Shown: positions 19,701-27,574, counted from the stretch's first letter. The stretch: 64,000 nt of DNA from Paludibacteraceae bacterium (GCA_017551675.1 JAFZLC010000030.1:103604-167603), one strand, 5' to 3'. Notes: generated from the sequence alone by a model not told the origin. Numbers and translations are program-made.

Positions 19701-20062
19701 AATTTGCCATCCACGAGATCCTGACACATTTGTATTATTCCTTCTTCGACTTCCGGCGCATATCGTGCATTAATTATGTCTTGTTTAAACTCATCGTCGT
19801 AGATTACTTTTGCTTTTTCTGCGTTTTCCAACATCAACATTGTTTTGTTGTGCCGACGAAATATATCATCAATATTAATACCTACCAAAATCTTTATTTC
19901 TTTCACATCTTCTATTTCTTTTCGCAATTTGAAATATCCAGAAGAACGGAAAAATCCGACAACCGCTAGAAAACGGTCAAAGTTAGTCATGCCAGATGCA
20001 ATACCCTTAAGCTTATCAAATAGAGTATTGCCGGTATCGTTATTGAAAAATTTATTACTCAT
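16784..20062 (-). CDS. PLD-SNF2 helicase of the Hma-like defence operon
   Basis: DNA translocase with an N-terminal phospholipase D-like domain. Residues 1-200 contain a single HxK...GSSN motif (His132, Lys134, Ser155-Asn157), the PLDc_2 signature used by some nucleases. Residues 250-850 are an SF2/SNF2 helicase: motif I VVGLGKT (276-282), motif II DEAH (357-360), motif III SATPLNN, and the C-terminal lobe with QRIGRVNRIGS as motif VI. The remaining ~240 residues are helical. The 1092-residue length fits PLD-helicase proteins of defence islands. It is the first gene of the tight four-gene cluster 20062-10095. The 172 bases upstream separate it from the exonuclease/WYL pair on the same strand. 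Whether the single HKD motif cleaves DNA (as a dimer) or is only structural is unknown. Confidence 0.88.
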   Translation of the reverse strand: MSNKFFNNDTGNTLFDKLKGIASGMTNFDRFLAVVGFFRSSGYFKLRKEIEDVKEIKILVGINIDDIFRRHNKTMLMLENAEKAKVIYDDEFKQDIINARYAPEVEEGIIQMCQDLVDGKLQMKIHATKNLHAKFYLCLPNNHTEHTDGWVIMGSSNISDSGLGINQSPRYELNVAMKDFDDVDYCHSEFKKLWEEAVALTIEDIESIKRKTYMGYQPTPYEIYLKVLIDTFGDQIEDDFSIQLPNGVKELKYQTDAVIQGFQMLMRHNGLFLADVVGLGKTMVATMIAKRFIEANGRNTNILVVFPPALRDNWEKTFKLFGIYNKAQFITNGILTRVLDGKDRYKSKEEFDLIIVDEAHGFRNGGSGKYDELQKICKADCINTGQLKSQRKKVMLLSATPLNNRPEDLLNLLLLFQDSQNCTIDGIPNLKSFFAEHIKSYNLLMKERETRDVTADVDKIYEVIRERVIDKVTVRRTRHNIENDPEYKKDLETQGIVFPKPQPPISLEYQMDADTSNRFFNTLNVLSDDKFNPHLYYARYRAVEFLNPELRARYRNAVHVGQTLASIYRVHMVKRLESSFHAFKLSLATLLRITNDMLKMFAENKVIIAPDFNVKDLQAKGMELDEIIEKVLSKGYPESDFLYKAEDFNPEFIKMLQHDKLVLENLNADWEKEEDDQKFDLFKNKLENEFFDNRNMSHKLVVFSESVDTLNYLKNRLENELERKDILTITSDNRDKKASVIKENFDANSEIKKDQYNIILTSDVLAEGVNLHRSHIIVNYDSPWNASRLMQRIGRVNRIGSFAEYIYNYMFYPSPQGNEQIKLYENALVKLQGFHSAFGEDVQIYSKEEIVKQFQMYDNNVKDSVDEKIALIRELRDVYNNNPELYNKVKQLPLKSRVARNTSKHKDKSIVYVSSDVKTEFYLATDNNVKPIDLLQAVSYLKAKPEELAAPFLPDSKNYNHVNRVLRKYTTEYVEAADDASINRTDLDNISKTALNFLRKICQVFTDNTTKVQCKILTDYINKGVYTQLPRRLRDLSKNYKGDKVQVKTDEVNLKQKLSELIGEYQTISEQMQDQSVPKVSDPQIIISETFI

Positions 20063-20234
20063 CTTATTCGTATCATTATACGATCCAATCTTTATATTTT
20101 GTTTTTATTGGGCGTATAATATTGCTTATGTTTTTAACATCTGCTAAGATAAGAAAAAAACTTAAATTAGTAGTCCAAAAAATAAATGGAATGAATTTTA
20201 AAGGGAATACCTATTATTGTTCATTTAACCTCCT

Positions 20235-20726
20235 TCACAATATCTCCCTAGCAATCCAAGCACAAGCCTCCGCATCAGCTAATGCGTGGTGATGGTTCTC
20301 TAGATTGTAACCACATTGAGCGGCTACAGTGTGTAGCTGATGGTTCTCCAAGTGGGGAAAGACCCGACGGGATACACATAGTGTATCGTAAAATTCATAA
20401 TCGGGGTAGTCCATCTGATAGACTTTGAAAACTGCTTTCAGACATCCTTCATCAAATGGTTTGTTGTGAGCCACCAACGGCAAACCCTCTATGAGCGGTT
20501 CTATTTGTGCCCATACTTTAGGAAATACGGGCGCATCTTCTGTGTCTTGCTGACATAACCCATGCACCAGAGAACACCGGTAATTATAATAGTTGGGCTC
20601 CGGTTGAATAAGCGAGTAGAATGAGTCTATGATCTCACCATCTCGTACAATAACAACTCCGACCGAACAGACAGAAGAGCGTTCGTAATTGGCGGTCTCA
20701 AAATCGATTGCTGCAAAATCTTTCAT
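20235..20726 (-). CDS. DnaQ-like 3'-5' exonuclease (DEDDh)
   Basis: Stand-alone exonuclease-fold protein of 163 residues. Exo I is DFET (8-11), Exo II is HNKPFDEGCL with its Asp, and Exo III HHALADAEA supplies His and Asp of the DEDDh active site, so the catalytic set looks complete. It resembles DNA polymerase III epsilon-like exonucleases rather than oligoribonuclease. Its start overlaps the stop of the WYL regulator by four bases, so the pair is one transcription unit. It lies directly upstream of the defence operon, but this regulator-exonuclease pair could also be an independent unit. Confidence 0.85.
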   Translation of the reverse strand: MKDFAAIDFETANYERSSVCSVGVVIVRDGEIIDSFYSLIQPEPNYYNYRCSLVHGLCQQDTEDAPVFPKVWAQIEPLIEGLPLVAHNKPFDEGCLKAVFKVYQMDYPDYEFYDTLCVSRRVFPHLENHQLHTVAAQCGYNLENHHHALADAEACAWIAREIL

Positions 20727-21655
20727 TTCTTCTTTTTGTAATTATCCCACATCCTTTTTATCTTCTTGGCCATCTCATCACGAAGCCAGAGGGGCTCGAG
20801 CACTTCTATTCCTTCTCCATTCTTCAATAACTCCTGCTGAAAATCAAACTCGGGACGGAGATCAAAGGTGAAGATACTGTATTCGTCGTTGCGCTCTGTC
20901 TCTTCTTGTGATTCGTGTATCTTCAGACTGCGTATATAATTGGCTTGACTTGCTGTGGCCCTTATCTTGACTTTCTGCTTCTCTACATGATGGTTGGTGA
21001 TAATACCGAAACAACCATCGAAGTATGTCTCTGCATTCCAATCCTTTGGCATCTCAAAGGTCTCATCCTTCATCGTTAGTTCTTGAATGCGATCTAAGGC
21101 GTATATCCTTGGCTCTCCATCATGGTAGGAGCCCTGTGCTACCATATACCATCTTTGTCGGAACAACTTAACACAATAGGGTTGCACATCGTACTTGTTC
21201 TCTTCATCCTTCCAGAAGCTGTGATAGGTCATATTGAGCACTCGGTTCTCTTTCATCGCTTCAATGATGGGTTGGAGATACTCCTGACCGGATGGTACAT
21301 ATTCCAATAAAATACGATCTTTGATATTCTGACTGTTCGCCAAAGCGTTGCTTACGCAGAAGGTGTTGTAGAGCCAGGATCGAAGTCCATTCTTGCTGAT
21401 ATCCTTTTCATTCTCGATGTAATAATAGTATTCACCATGCTTCTCATTGACGATGCTGATGGTAAACATATCCCAGATCGCATACCGCCAGTTGTCAAAG
21501 GTACGTTTGGGAAGATCCACACCTCTGCTGATATCTGTGTTTTGCACCCATTTTTTATTCAGCTCTTTAAAAGAGATCTTTTTTTTGCGATAGATGGTTT
21601 CTATTATCCAGACATATTTACTAATTAGACTTTGTCCTCTATCGTTATTCACCAT
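20723..21655 (-). CDS. WYL-domain transcriptional regulator
   Basis: Predicted ligand-binding DNA-binding protein. Residues 1-100 are a winged helix-like region (ISFKELNKKW, then TFDNWRYAI). About 125-220 is the WYL (Sm-like) domain with VQPYCVKLFRQRWYMVAQ and the following YALDRI. About 230-310 is the C-terminal WCX-like extension. WYL regulators often control defence loci and several sense nucleic acids or nucleotides. Here it is first in a run of six minus-strand genes leading into the Hma-like operon, so control of that operon is plausible. Against this, WYL-exonuclease pairs may also stand alone in Bacteroidales. Confidence 0.85.
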   Translation of the reverse strand: MVNNDRGQSLISKYVWIIETIYRKKKISFKELNKKWVQNTDISRGVDLPKRTFDNWRYAIWDMFTISIVNEKHGEYYYYIENEKDISKNGLRSWLYNTFCVSNALANSQNIKDRILLEYVPSGQEYLQPIIEAMKENRVLNMTYHSFWKDEENKYDVQPYCVKLFRQRWYMVAQGSYHDGEPRIYALDRIQELTMKDETFEMPKDWNAETYFDGCFGIITNHHVEKQKVKIRATASQANYIRSLKIHESQEETERNDEYSIFTFDLRPEFDFQQELLKNGEGIEVLEPLWLRDEMAKKIKRMWDNYKKKK

Positions 21656-21773
21656 ATCCTTTTGATTTTTTAATTCACATCTACAAAAATAGAAAAAGGG
21701 TACGCCAAATAATGGCAGAGCTATCAGAATTTTTCAAATTTTTTGATTAGGGCAGATTTTATAGGATTTATCT

Positions 21774-22814
21774 TTAATAGTAGACAATCTTTCGTAGTTC
21801 AACCCATTTTCTTACTTTTTGGGGTTTGTCTTCAAAGACAGCGAATTGGCTGACGGGACCTACTTTATCCAGACTGTGTTGCCATTCAGCCACATTACTT
21901 AGTAATTCGGCATCATCTTCAGAGATGTTCCATTTGTTGTCTTCGTTCTCCTGACCTTCACGTATGTATAGGTTTCCAGGGTAGTAATGTTCTGTACAAA
22001 CACGGATGGTCCAGTTGCCATATTGATCGGTGTCGATTATAGAGAAGAAACGTTTGTATATGTATGGTTCCCCTTCGCTGATACCTTCCATTTCGTATGA
22101 TTTTAGGGCGCCTTTCTCAATGTTATTTGTCAGTCGATAGCCATCCTCCCAACCTCTAATATTGTAATATTTTAGGAATCCCTCTGCGTCGTAGAAGTAA
22201 CGACCTCCGAAGGTGCCATATTCTTTCGCATCTATTATAACGTCTTTGATATTGCCGAAGGCATCGCGTTTCACTTTTGCTTTTGTTTTAGTGTTGATCT
22301 GCCAGCTGTTATATACGACGTTCCCGGTGATCAGTTTACCATAAATATCAAATCGTGTAGAGTCGGTTTTTTTGAATTCAGCATTGCTAAAGGGTTTATA
22401 GACCAGTCTCCAGGTACTATCATTGATAGCCTTGTTATTGATTAGGGAGCGACCTTTAATATAGATAGCTTTGACAGGACCTTGTAGCAGGTTCATTTGG
22501 AGGTCTAATGATCGGAAATCTTGTGTTTCCTTACGATTTAAGGAATAGAAGATAGTGTCGGTGATCGTAGAGGAATCTCTACGAGTGCTACGACCGAAAC
22601 GGAGCATTTTTGAGTGTTTACCATACAATACGGTGTCGTAGTTGTAAGTTATCACTTCCGGTTTTATATCTATGATGGATTGTACGGAATCGGCAACAAC
22701 AGGTGCGGATATGGTCTCTTTGGGTTTTGACTGACAACCCGACAAGACCATTATGGAGACACCCCACAATAGCGTAATACATAGTAATTTTATCCTTTTA
22801 ATTCGCACTTTCAT
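21774..22814 (-). CDS. Lipoprotein with YD-like strands
   Basis: Unrecognised 346-residue lipoprotein. The signal peptide ends in the lipobox LSGC (Cys26), so it is probably anchored in the outer or inner membrane. The C-terminal half has short alternating strands of the FGNIKDV, GRYFYDAEGFLKYY and DQYGNWTIRV kind, similar to isolated YD/RHS-like beta hairpins and to the longer protein at 61717-62934. No catalytic motif is visible. It stands alone, divergent from the gene at 23094. Confidence 0.65.
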   Translation of the reverse strand: MKVRIKRIKLLCITLLWGVSIMVLSGCQSKPKETISAPVVADSVQSIIDIKPEVITYNYDTVLYGKHSKMLRFGRSTRRDSSTITDTIFYSLNRKETQDFRSLDLQMNLLQGPVKAIYIKGRSLINNKAINDSTWRLVYKPFSNAEFKKTDSTRFDIYGKLITGNVVYNSWQINTKTKAKVKRDAFGNIKDVIIDAKEYGTFGGRYFYDAEGFLKYYNIRGWEDGYRLTNNIEKGALKSYEMEGISEGEPYIYKRFFSIIDTDQYGNWTIRVCTEHYYPGNLYIREGQENEDNKWNISEDDAELLSNVAEWQHSLDKVGPVSQFAVFEDKPQKVRKWVELRKIVYY

Positions 22815-23093
22815 TCCTCTTGTTTGCCTAAGTTATGCAAATATATTAAAAAAATATCGTAGGAATGTAAAAATGGGTTGTTTTATTTAATTAAATAAAT
22901 CAGACAGGCTATGAGAAATGAGATTATAAGAAAACACGAAGGATATATTTGAGAAGAGTTTTTTTGTCTTTTTTTGCATTTGATAGGATTTTGTTTAATA
23001 AAACGTAACATCGATTCCTTATTTCGTATAGAAGAAAGGAGTGGATGACCTAAAGGACCTACTTTCTCAATTAATATTTCGGAGGTAAGTTCG

Positions 23094-23666
23094 GTGATTT
23101 ACGAAAATGGAGAAGTGGAATCGTTTGTGGAAAAAGAACAGCCAGAAGACGAACAAGTTGTAGAAAATAAATCGACAAATAATACAACTATGAATTCCGT
23201 TGCGATCAATGGCAATGCTTTGGGAAATAATATTTTATCTCCGATAGTTATAGGCAAATCAAATTATGAAATGAATGGTAAAGTTATGACAAGGAAAGAT
23301 GTTGAAGCATTTCTCAAGGATAATTGTGCTACAGCATATAACAAATGGGCGGATGGTACTATGAAACTTACTGCAGGATATACATTTGCCTTTTGTGGAG
23401 TGACATGTTGTATAATAAGTATTGCTGCAGGTTCTCGGTATGCAAATTCTAATTATACAAATGAGACTGCAGGAGCTATTCGAACTGCTTGTTTGATAGT
23501 AGGCCTTTCTTCTGATATAGCTGTCATACCATTCCTTATTTCGGGATCAAAATATAGACAGAAATCTATTAATATTTATAATGAAAACTGTGCGACAAAG
23601 AATTCTTCTTTTGAAATGAAAATGAATTTTAAAGGGAATGGTCTTGGATTATCTATGTCGTTCTAA
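23094..23666 (+). CDS. Hypothetical membrane protein, apparently 5'-truncated
   Basis: Frame with a GTG start at 23094, 190 codons. Two hydrophobic segments (about 101-123 and 135-156) follow a polar N-terminal part rich in N, E and Q. Coding-like sequence continues upstream of the GTG in the same frame (GPTFSINISEVSSVIYENG from about 23055) until a TGA at 23046. The run GPTFSI, then a strand, then VIYENG is the pattern often found near the start of Bacteroidales secreted proteins whose N-terminus is a small beta domain. The true start therefore seems lost or frameshifted, and the gene may be decaying. Function unknown. Confidence 0.5.
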   Translation: MIYENGEVESFVEKEQPEDEQVVENKSTNNTTMNSVAINGNALGNNILSPIVIGKSNYEMNGKVMTRKDVEAFLKDNCATAYNKWADGTMKLTAGYTFAFCGVTCCIISIAAGSRYANSNYTNETAGAIRTACLIVGLSSDIAVIPFLISGSKYRQKSINIYNENCATKNSSFEMKMNFKGNGLGLSMSF

Positions 23667-23686
23667 TTTGGTATAACTTTAGTCGC

Positions 23687-23721
23687 GAGTGATTCTCCTG
23701 ATGGGGAATCACTCTTTTTTT
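23687..23721 (+). terminator. Intrinsic terminator
   Basis: Stem GAGTGATTC/GAATCACTC (23687-23695 with 23706-23714) followed by seven T, just after the gene ending at 23666. Confidence 0.8.
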
Positions 23722-23762
23722 CATCATTTGAAACTCAAAGATTCATTTTTAAAATTATTTTA

Positions 23763-23771
23763 TACCTTTGC
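23763..23771 (+). promoter_or_regulatory. -7 box TACCTTTGC for the GH5 gene
   Basis: Exact match to the Bacteroidota TAnnTTTGC element, leaving a leader of about 100 bases before the ATG at 23877. No clear -33 TTTG at the usual distance. Confidence 0.6.
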
Positions 23772-23876
23772 TTTACGGTTGAATAATCGTACGAATTGTT
23801 CTGCATGAATATTAGATTGTAAAACTGGACTTAAATTCTGAAAACTGAATCATAAAATCCTCTTAAATTTACTATT

Positions 23877-25136
23877 ATGAAACTAAAAAATTTTTGTGTG
23901 TTTATTTGTGCTATTTGTGTGTATGCTACATGTTCAGCTCAAAATTCTATAAATGTATGGCAGAAAAATGGCTCTGTCTATCAATACAATATAACTGATG
24001 TTGATAGCATAACGTTCTCTGTCACCAGTAATCCAACTGATACTGTACTCAAAACAACGGCTACACAGTTGGCCTCAAAGATGTTTTTGGCCTGCAATAT
24101 TGGCAACACGTTCGAATCAGTTGGCTGTTCCACGACCTCCAGCAATGAAAGCTGTTGGGGTAGTCCGAAAATTACGCAACAGATAATTGACGCCTACAAA
24201 GCGGCTGGATTCAATACCGTTCGTATTCCAGTGGCATGGAACACCTATGCGGAGACGAATGGCGGTGTTATACCAGAATGGTGGATGAATCGAATACAAG
24301 AGGTGGTGGACTATTGCATGAAAGATGATCTCTATGTGTTGTTGAATATTCATTGGGATGGGGGATGGCTGGAAAGACATGTTGACGCGGCCTCACAATC
24401 ATCTGTGAACAAAACGCAGGAGAACTTATGGAAACAGATTGCCACCCATTTCAAAAACTATGATGATCATTTGGTGTTTTGCAGTGCCAATGAGCCAGAT
24501 ACTGAAAATGATGAGCAAGCTGCCATCCTCAAGACATATCATCAAACTTTTGTCAACACGGTCCGCGCCACGGGAGGCTATAATGGAACGCGTTGCCTTG
24601 TCATTCAATGTGCGGGAACGGCAGCTGATAAAGCCGTGCAATATGATTATATGCCGATAGATGTTGTTCCAAACCGTCTATTGATGGAGTTTCATTACTA
24701 CCCATATACTTATGCTTTGATGGAGGAAGACGCCGATTGGGGTCCTGCTCATTGGTTTTGGGGCAAGGATTACCAGAATATAATCGTGAATGGAGTGAAT
24801 CGCTCCTGTTCTTGGCACACGGAAGAAACTGTTATTTCGGAGTTCTCTGCTATCAAAGAGAAATTTGTCGATAAAGGCATCCCTGTTGTGATGGGTGAGT
24901 TTGCTATCATGAATCGGGAACTATCCGCTGAATGGCAAGACAAGTTTGAGGAATGCCGCGCAAACTACTACTATTTTCTGACTAAAACCGCAAAGAATTA
25001 TGGTATAGTACCTGTACTATGGGATACTCCGAACGGGTCAAAAAGTGTGATCGACCGTGATAAGTGCACTGTTGGAAACCAAAGGGCCATGGAAGGTCTG
25101 CTAAAAGGTGCCAACGAGGGAGTATATCCGTTTTGA
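23877..25136 (+). CDS. Secreted GH5 endo-glucanase/mannanase
   Basis: Glycoside hydrolase family 5, 419 residues, probably an endo-beta-glucanase of the GH5_4/GH5_2-like group. Signal peptide 1-21 (ending CSAQ). Residues 25-45 are a small N-terminal strand pair with DVDSITF. The catalytic barrel runs from about 60 to 415: GNIGNT-like start (CNIGNTFE), TVRIPVAW, acid/base Glu206 in SANEPD, FHYYPY, and nucleophile Glu341 in VVMGEFA. There is no CBM or sorting domain, so it may be periplasmic or released. It is monocistronic, with its own -7 box and hairpins downstream. Family assignment is firm; subfamily and substrate are inferred. Confidence 0.9.
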   Translation: MKLKNFCVFICAICVYATCSAQNSINVWQKNGSVYQYNITDVDSITFSVTSNPTDTVLKTTATQLASKMFLACNIGNTFESVGCSTTSSNESCWGSPKITQQIIDAYKAAGFNTVRIPVAWNTYAETNGGVIPEWWMNRIQEVVDYCMKDDLYVLLNIHWDGGWLERHVDAASQSSVNKTQENLWKQIATHFKNYDDHLVFCSANEPDTENDEQAAILKTYHQTFVNTVRATGGYNGTRCLVIQCAGTAADKAVQYDYMPIDVVPNRLLMEFHYYPYTYALMEEDADWGPAHWFWGKDYQNIIVNGVNRSCSWHTEETVISEFSAIKEKFVDKGIPVVMGEFAIMNRELSAEWQDKFEECRANYYYFLTKTAKNYGIVPVLWDTPNGSKSVIDRDKCTVGNQRAMEGLLKGANEGVYPF

Positions 25137-25169
25137 GTCAAGCTATGATGTAGTTTACAAAAAATTCCT

Positions 25170-25200
25170 ACGACAGCAAGTGTTATAATCTTGCTGTCGT
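25170..25200. terminator. Hairpin after the GH5 gene
   Basis: Perfect 11-base arms, ACGACAGCAAG / CTTGCTGTCGT, with a nine-base loop. There is no long T-run, so it is a terminator or 3'-stabilising hairpin. Confidence 0.5.
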
Positions 25201-25339
25201 TGATTGCAATATCCTTTACAATAACGATTATTTCAAGTATAAGAGGAAATCATACGATGATATGATTCTGGACTGATTGAGAGATCTTCTGATTATCAGG
25301 AAGATGGGAGGGGTGTTGTTTTTATTAGTTCAAAAACAA

Positions 25340-25366
25340 AAAAGGCGTTATAAAATAACGCCTTTT
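25340..25366. terminator. Bidirectional terminator between GH5 and ribosomal protein genes
   Basis: Perfect 11-base arms AAAAGGCGTTA / TAACGCCTTTT with loop TAAAA. A/T tracts on both sides allow termination in both directions; it is 22 bases from the end of the DUF4295 gene. Confidence 0.8.
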
Positions 25367-25387
25367 CCAAAAATATAATTGTAAAAA

Positions 25388-25540
25388 TTATTTAGCCAAA
25401 TGAGCTTTTACATCATCGTTGTGAACGATTTTCTCATCGAAATAGTAAGCACCTGTTTTAGGGGACTTAATCATCTTGATAACTTTTGCATAAGAACGAC
25501 CTTCACCTTTTTGGAGAGTTGCGACTGCTTTCTTTGCCAT
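25388..25540 (-). CDS. DUF4295 family small protein
   Basis: A 50-residue basic protein reading MAKKAVATLQKGEGRSY, then KVIKMIKSPKTGAYYF, then EKIVHNDD and AHLAK. This short family is characteristic of Bacteroidota and is typically encoded directly after rpmB and rpmG, as here (24 bases after rpmG). That placement and its basic, ribosomal-protein-like composition suggest a ribosome-associated role, which is not established from the sequence. Confidence 0.9.
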   Translation of the reverse strand: MAKKAVATLQKGEGRSYAKVIKMIKSPKTGAYYFDEKIVHNDDVKAHLAK

Positions 25541-25564
25541 AATCTATTCCTTTAAAAGTTTAAA

Positions 25565-25753
25565 TTACTTGATTTCCTTGTGAATAGTGTATCTCTTCAA
25601 GATTGGGTTGTATTTCTTCAATTCCAATCTGTCTGGAGTGTTCTTTCTATTCTTTGTTGTGATATAACGAGAAGTACCAGGCATACCACTATCTTTGTGC
25701 TCTGTGCATTCCAAAATTACTTGCACACGATTTTCTTTTCCTTTCTTTGCCAT
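25565..25753 (-). CDS. rpmG: Ribosomal protein bL33
   Basis: 62-residue large-subunit protein with the L33 signature [11 protein letters not shown], then [19 protein letters not shown], then [12 protein letters not shown]. The CxxC zinc pairs of the C+ form are absent (only one Cys, in ILECTE), so this is the zinc-free type. It lies 14 bases after rpmB and 24 before the DUF4295 gene, in one operon. Confidence 0.95.
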   Translation of the reverse strand: MAKKGKENRVQVILECTEHKDSGMPGTSRYITTKNRKNTPDRLELKKYNPILKRYTIHKEIK

Positions 25754-25767
25754 TTCTTAGTCCTCCA

Positions 25768-26001
25768 TTAAATGTTACCTTTCTTTGCTGCATCTATTAA
25801 CGCTGCATTAAGACCCTTTTTGTTAATCGTACGAAGACCTTTAGCAGATAGCTTCAAACTAATCCAGCAATCTTGCTCTGGCCAATAGAACTTCTTTGTA
25901 AACAAGTTTACATCAAATGTTTTCTTTGTTCTTCTCTTTGAGTGAGAAACATTATTTCCATTTAATGCTGTTTTACCAGTAATTTCACAAATTTTTGACA
26001 T
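25768..26001 (-). CDS. rpmB: Ribosomal protein bL28
   Basis: 77-residue L28 with the typical start [20 protein letters not shown], and C-terminal [17 protein letters not shown]. First gene of the rpmB-rpmG-DUF4295 operon. It has a leader of about 160 bases with a stem-loop, transcribed from a promoter overlapping the 3' end of cinA. Confidence 0.96.
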   Translation of the reverse strand: MSKICEITGKTALNGNNVSHSKRRTKKTFDVNLFTKKFYWPEQDCWISLKLSAKGLRTINKKGLNAALIDAAKKGNI

Positions 26002-26122
26002 CGCTGTATAAAATCTTAAAGTTATTACTCTTAAAGCAAGGATCCCATTTTTCTTCTCTGATCTTCTCTCGAAGCAGCGTAACTATCAGAAAACTAACTA
26101 AATGCCACCTTTCTTTTTCTCT

Positions 26123-26164
26123 TCGTAAGCTCTTCAAATTCACCAATTTTCTCCAAACTTACGA
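26123..26164 (-). promoter_or_regulatory. Stem-loop in the rpmB leader
   Basis: Seven-base stem TCGTAAG/CTTACGA (26123-26129 with 26158-26164) at the very start of the predicted rpmB transcript. It is a candidate for leader-mediated control, but no known ribosomal-protein leader motif is recognised. Confidence 0.4.
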
Positions 26165-26167
26165 GGT

Positions 26168-26200
26168 GCAAAGGTACAATCATTTTTTATTTTCTGCAAA
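26168..26200 (-). promoter_or_regulatory. rpmB operon promoter
   Basis: On the minus strand, TTTG (complement of 26197-26200), 20 bases, then TACCTTTGC (complement of 26168-26176). This is an exact fit to the Bacteroidota TTTG-N19/21-TAnnTTTG promoter. The -33 half lies inside the last codons of cinA. Confidence 0.8.
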
Positions 26201-27436
26201 TTCTTTTGCTAAAAAAATTGCTTCCATTGCTGCTTTTTCAATGTTCCTCGAACGGGAACTGTTTCCTAGTTGAAGCTTCTTCGATACGACTCGCGTTCCA
26301 TCTGATACGGCAATCCATATCGTTCCTACGGGTTGCTCCTCGGTACCTCCGTCTGGCCCGGCTATGCCTGAAACGGATATGCCTATGTCCGTATTTAGCA
26401 ACCGACATACGCCTTGCGCCATCTGTTCAACGGTCTCCTGACTGACAGCTCCAACTCGCTCTAATGTCTCCTCCTTTACTCCCAAAACGTTATGTTTCAC
26501 TTCATTACAATAGGAGACAACGGATCCTTTGTAAAAACTAGAACTGCCTGGATGCTTGGATAGATAGGTTGCTATCGTTCCTCCTGTGCAACTTTCTGCG
26601 GTTGAAATCGTTAATTGTTTCTTCTTTAATAGGTTCGTGAGAATCTTTTCTGGTTCGATGTCTTCATAGGCCATGATGGCATCTCCTAGTATTAACGTCA
26701 GCTTCTCAACCTCTTTATCAATGCTCTTCCTTAGAGTCTCCTTGTCTGCATCTTCTCCTGATATGCGCAGTTTTACGTAACTGCCTTGTGGCAAATAGGC
26801 AAGCTTGAGGTTCGTAGGGAGTTGCTCCTCCCACTTTGCTATCTTCAGCGCTAAGGCGGATTCTCCATATCCATGCACAATCAGAGTGGTCTGCTGTATG
26901 GAGGGGCATTCGAAAAATTCTATTAGACGAGGAATGACGTCTTTGGTCATAGCACTCTCCATCTCATGTGGAACTCCTGGTAGCGATACTAATACCTTAT
27001 CCATCCTCTCAAACCAAAGAATGGGTGCCGTCCCTTCTCTATTAATAATAGGTGTGCATGCTTGTGGAACCATCGCCTGTTGTTGGTTTAGCTCATTGTC
27101 CATCTCCTTGGACATCCCATGAATAATGCGTTTTACATTTTCGTAGGATGGTTCGTCGAAAACCAACTCTGTGCAAAAAAATTCACATAGGGAAGTCTTG
27201 GTGATGTCATCATTCGTGGGACCTAATCCTCCTGTCAGTATAACGACGTCTGCATTGTTAAATGCATTGGCTATTGCTGTTAGGATGTGTGACTTATCAT
27301 CAGGTATGGATGTAATTTGATTGACGGAAAATCCGTTTTCGCTTAATGCCTTTCCCATCCATGCAGAGTTTGTGTCCACGACTTGTCCGATCAACAGCTC
27401 GTCTCCGATCGTTATAATCTCTACATTATTCCTCAT
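26180..27436 (-). CDS. cinA: CinA: MoCF domain plus nicotinamide-nucleotide amidase
   Basis: 418-residue CinA-family protein. The N-terminal domain (1-170) is the molybdopterin-binding-like COG1058 fold with TIGDELLIGQVVDTNS and TGGLGPTNDD. The C-terminal domain (about 260-415) is the NMN deamidase (PncC) part with STAESCTGGTIA and VSGIAGPDGGTEEQPVGTIW. It probably acts in NAD/NMN salvage. Divergence of function between the two halves is known in the family. The leader upstream carries the dispersed hairpin described separately. Confidence 0.95.
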   Translation of the reverse strand: MRNNVEIITIGDELLIGQVVDTNSAWMGKALSENGFSVNQITSIPDDKSHILTAIANAFNNADVVILTGGLGPTNDDITKTSLCEFFCTELVFDEPSYENVKRIIHGMSKEMDNELNQQQAMVPQACTPIINREGTAPILWFERMDKVLVSLPGVPHEMESAMTKDVIPRLIEFFECPSIQQTTLIVHGYGESALALKIAKWEEQLPTNLKLAYLPQGSYVKLRISGEDADKETLRKSIDKEVEKLTLILGDAIMAYEDIEPEKILTNLLKKKQLTISTAESCTGGTIATYLSKHPGSSSFYKGSVVSYCNEVKHNVLGVKEETLERVGAVSQETVEQMAQGVCRLLNTDIGISVSGIAGPDGGTEEQPVGTIWIAVSDGTRVVSKKLQLGNSSRSRNIEKAAMEAIFLAKEFAENKK

Positions 27437-27530
27437 CTTTCTTGCCGTTTAGTTATCGGGAATTTCTATGTGTTACTTTGCAGTGTTTTTGATAGTATTC
27501 CCTTATGGTTTTTATATTTAGGTTATAAAT

Positions 27531-27574
27531 AGGGTGGGTTTATGGAACTCACCTTAGGTCTTGATACAAAGTTA
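27531..27574 (-). promoter_or_regulatory. cinA promoter and leader hairpin (element A)
   Basis: Minus-strand -7 box TAACTTTG (complement of 27567-27574), followed within about 15 bases by the hairpin GGTGAGTT-loop-AACCCACC (27533-27553, one wobble pair, five-base loop). The same hairpin type recurs through the window. Confidence 0.55.

Noticed and set aside
10095..20062. BREX or DISARM system
   Set aside because: The methylase alone resembles PglX, but pglZ, brxC and drmB are absent. Helicase-methylase-ATPase content fits Hma better.
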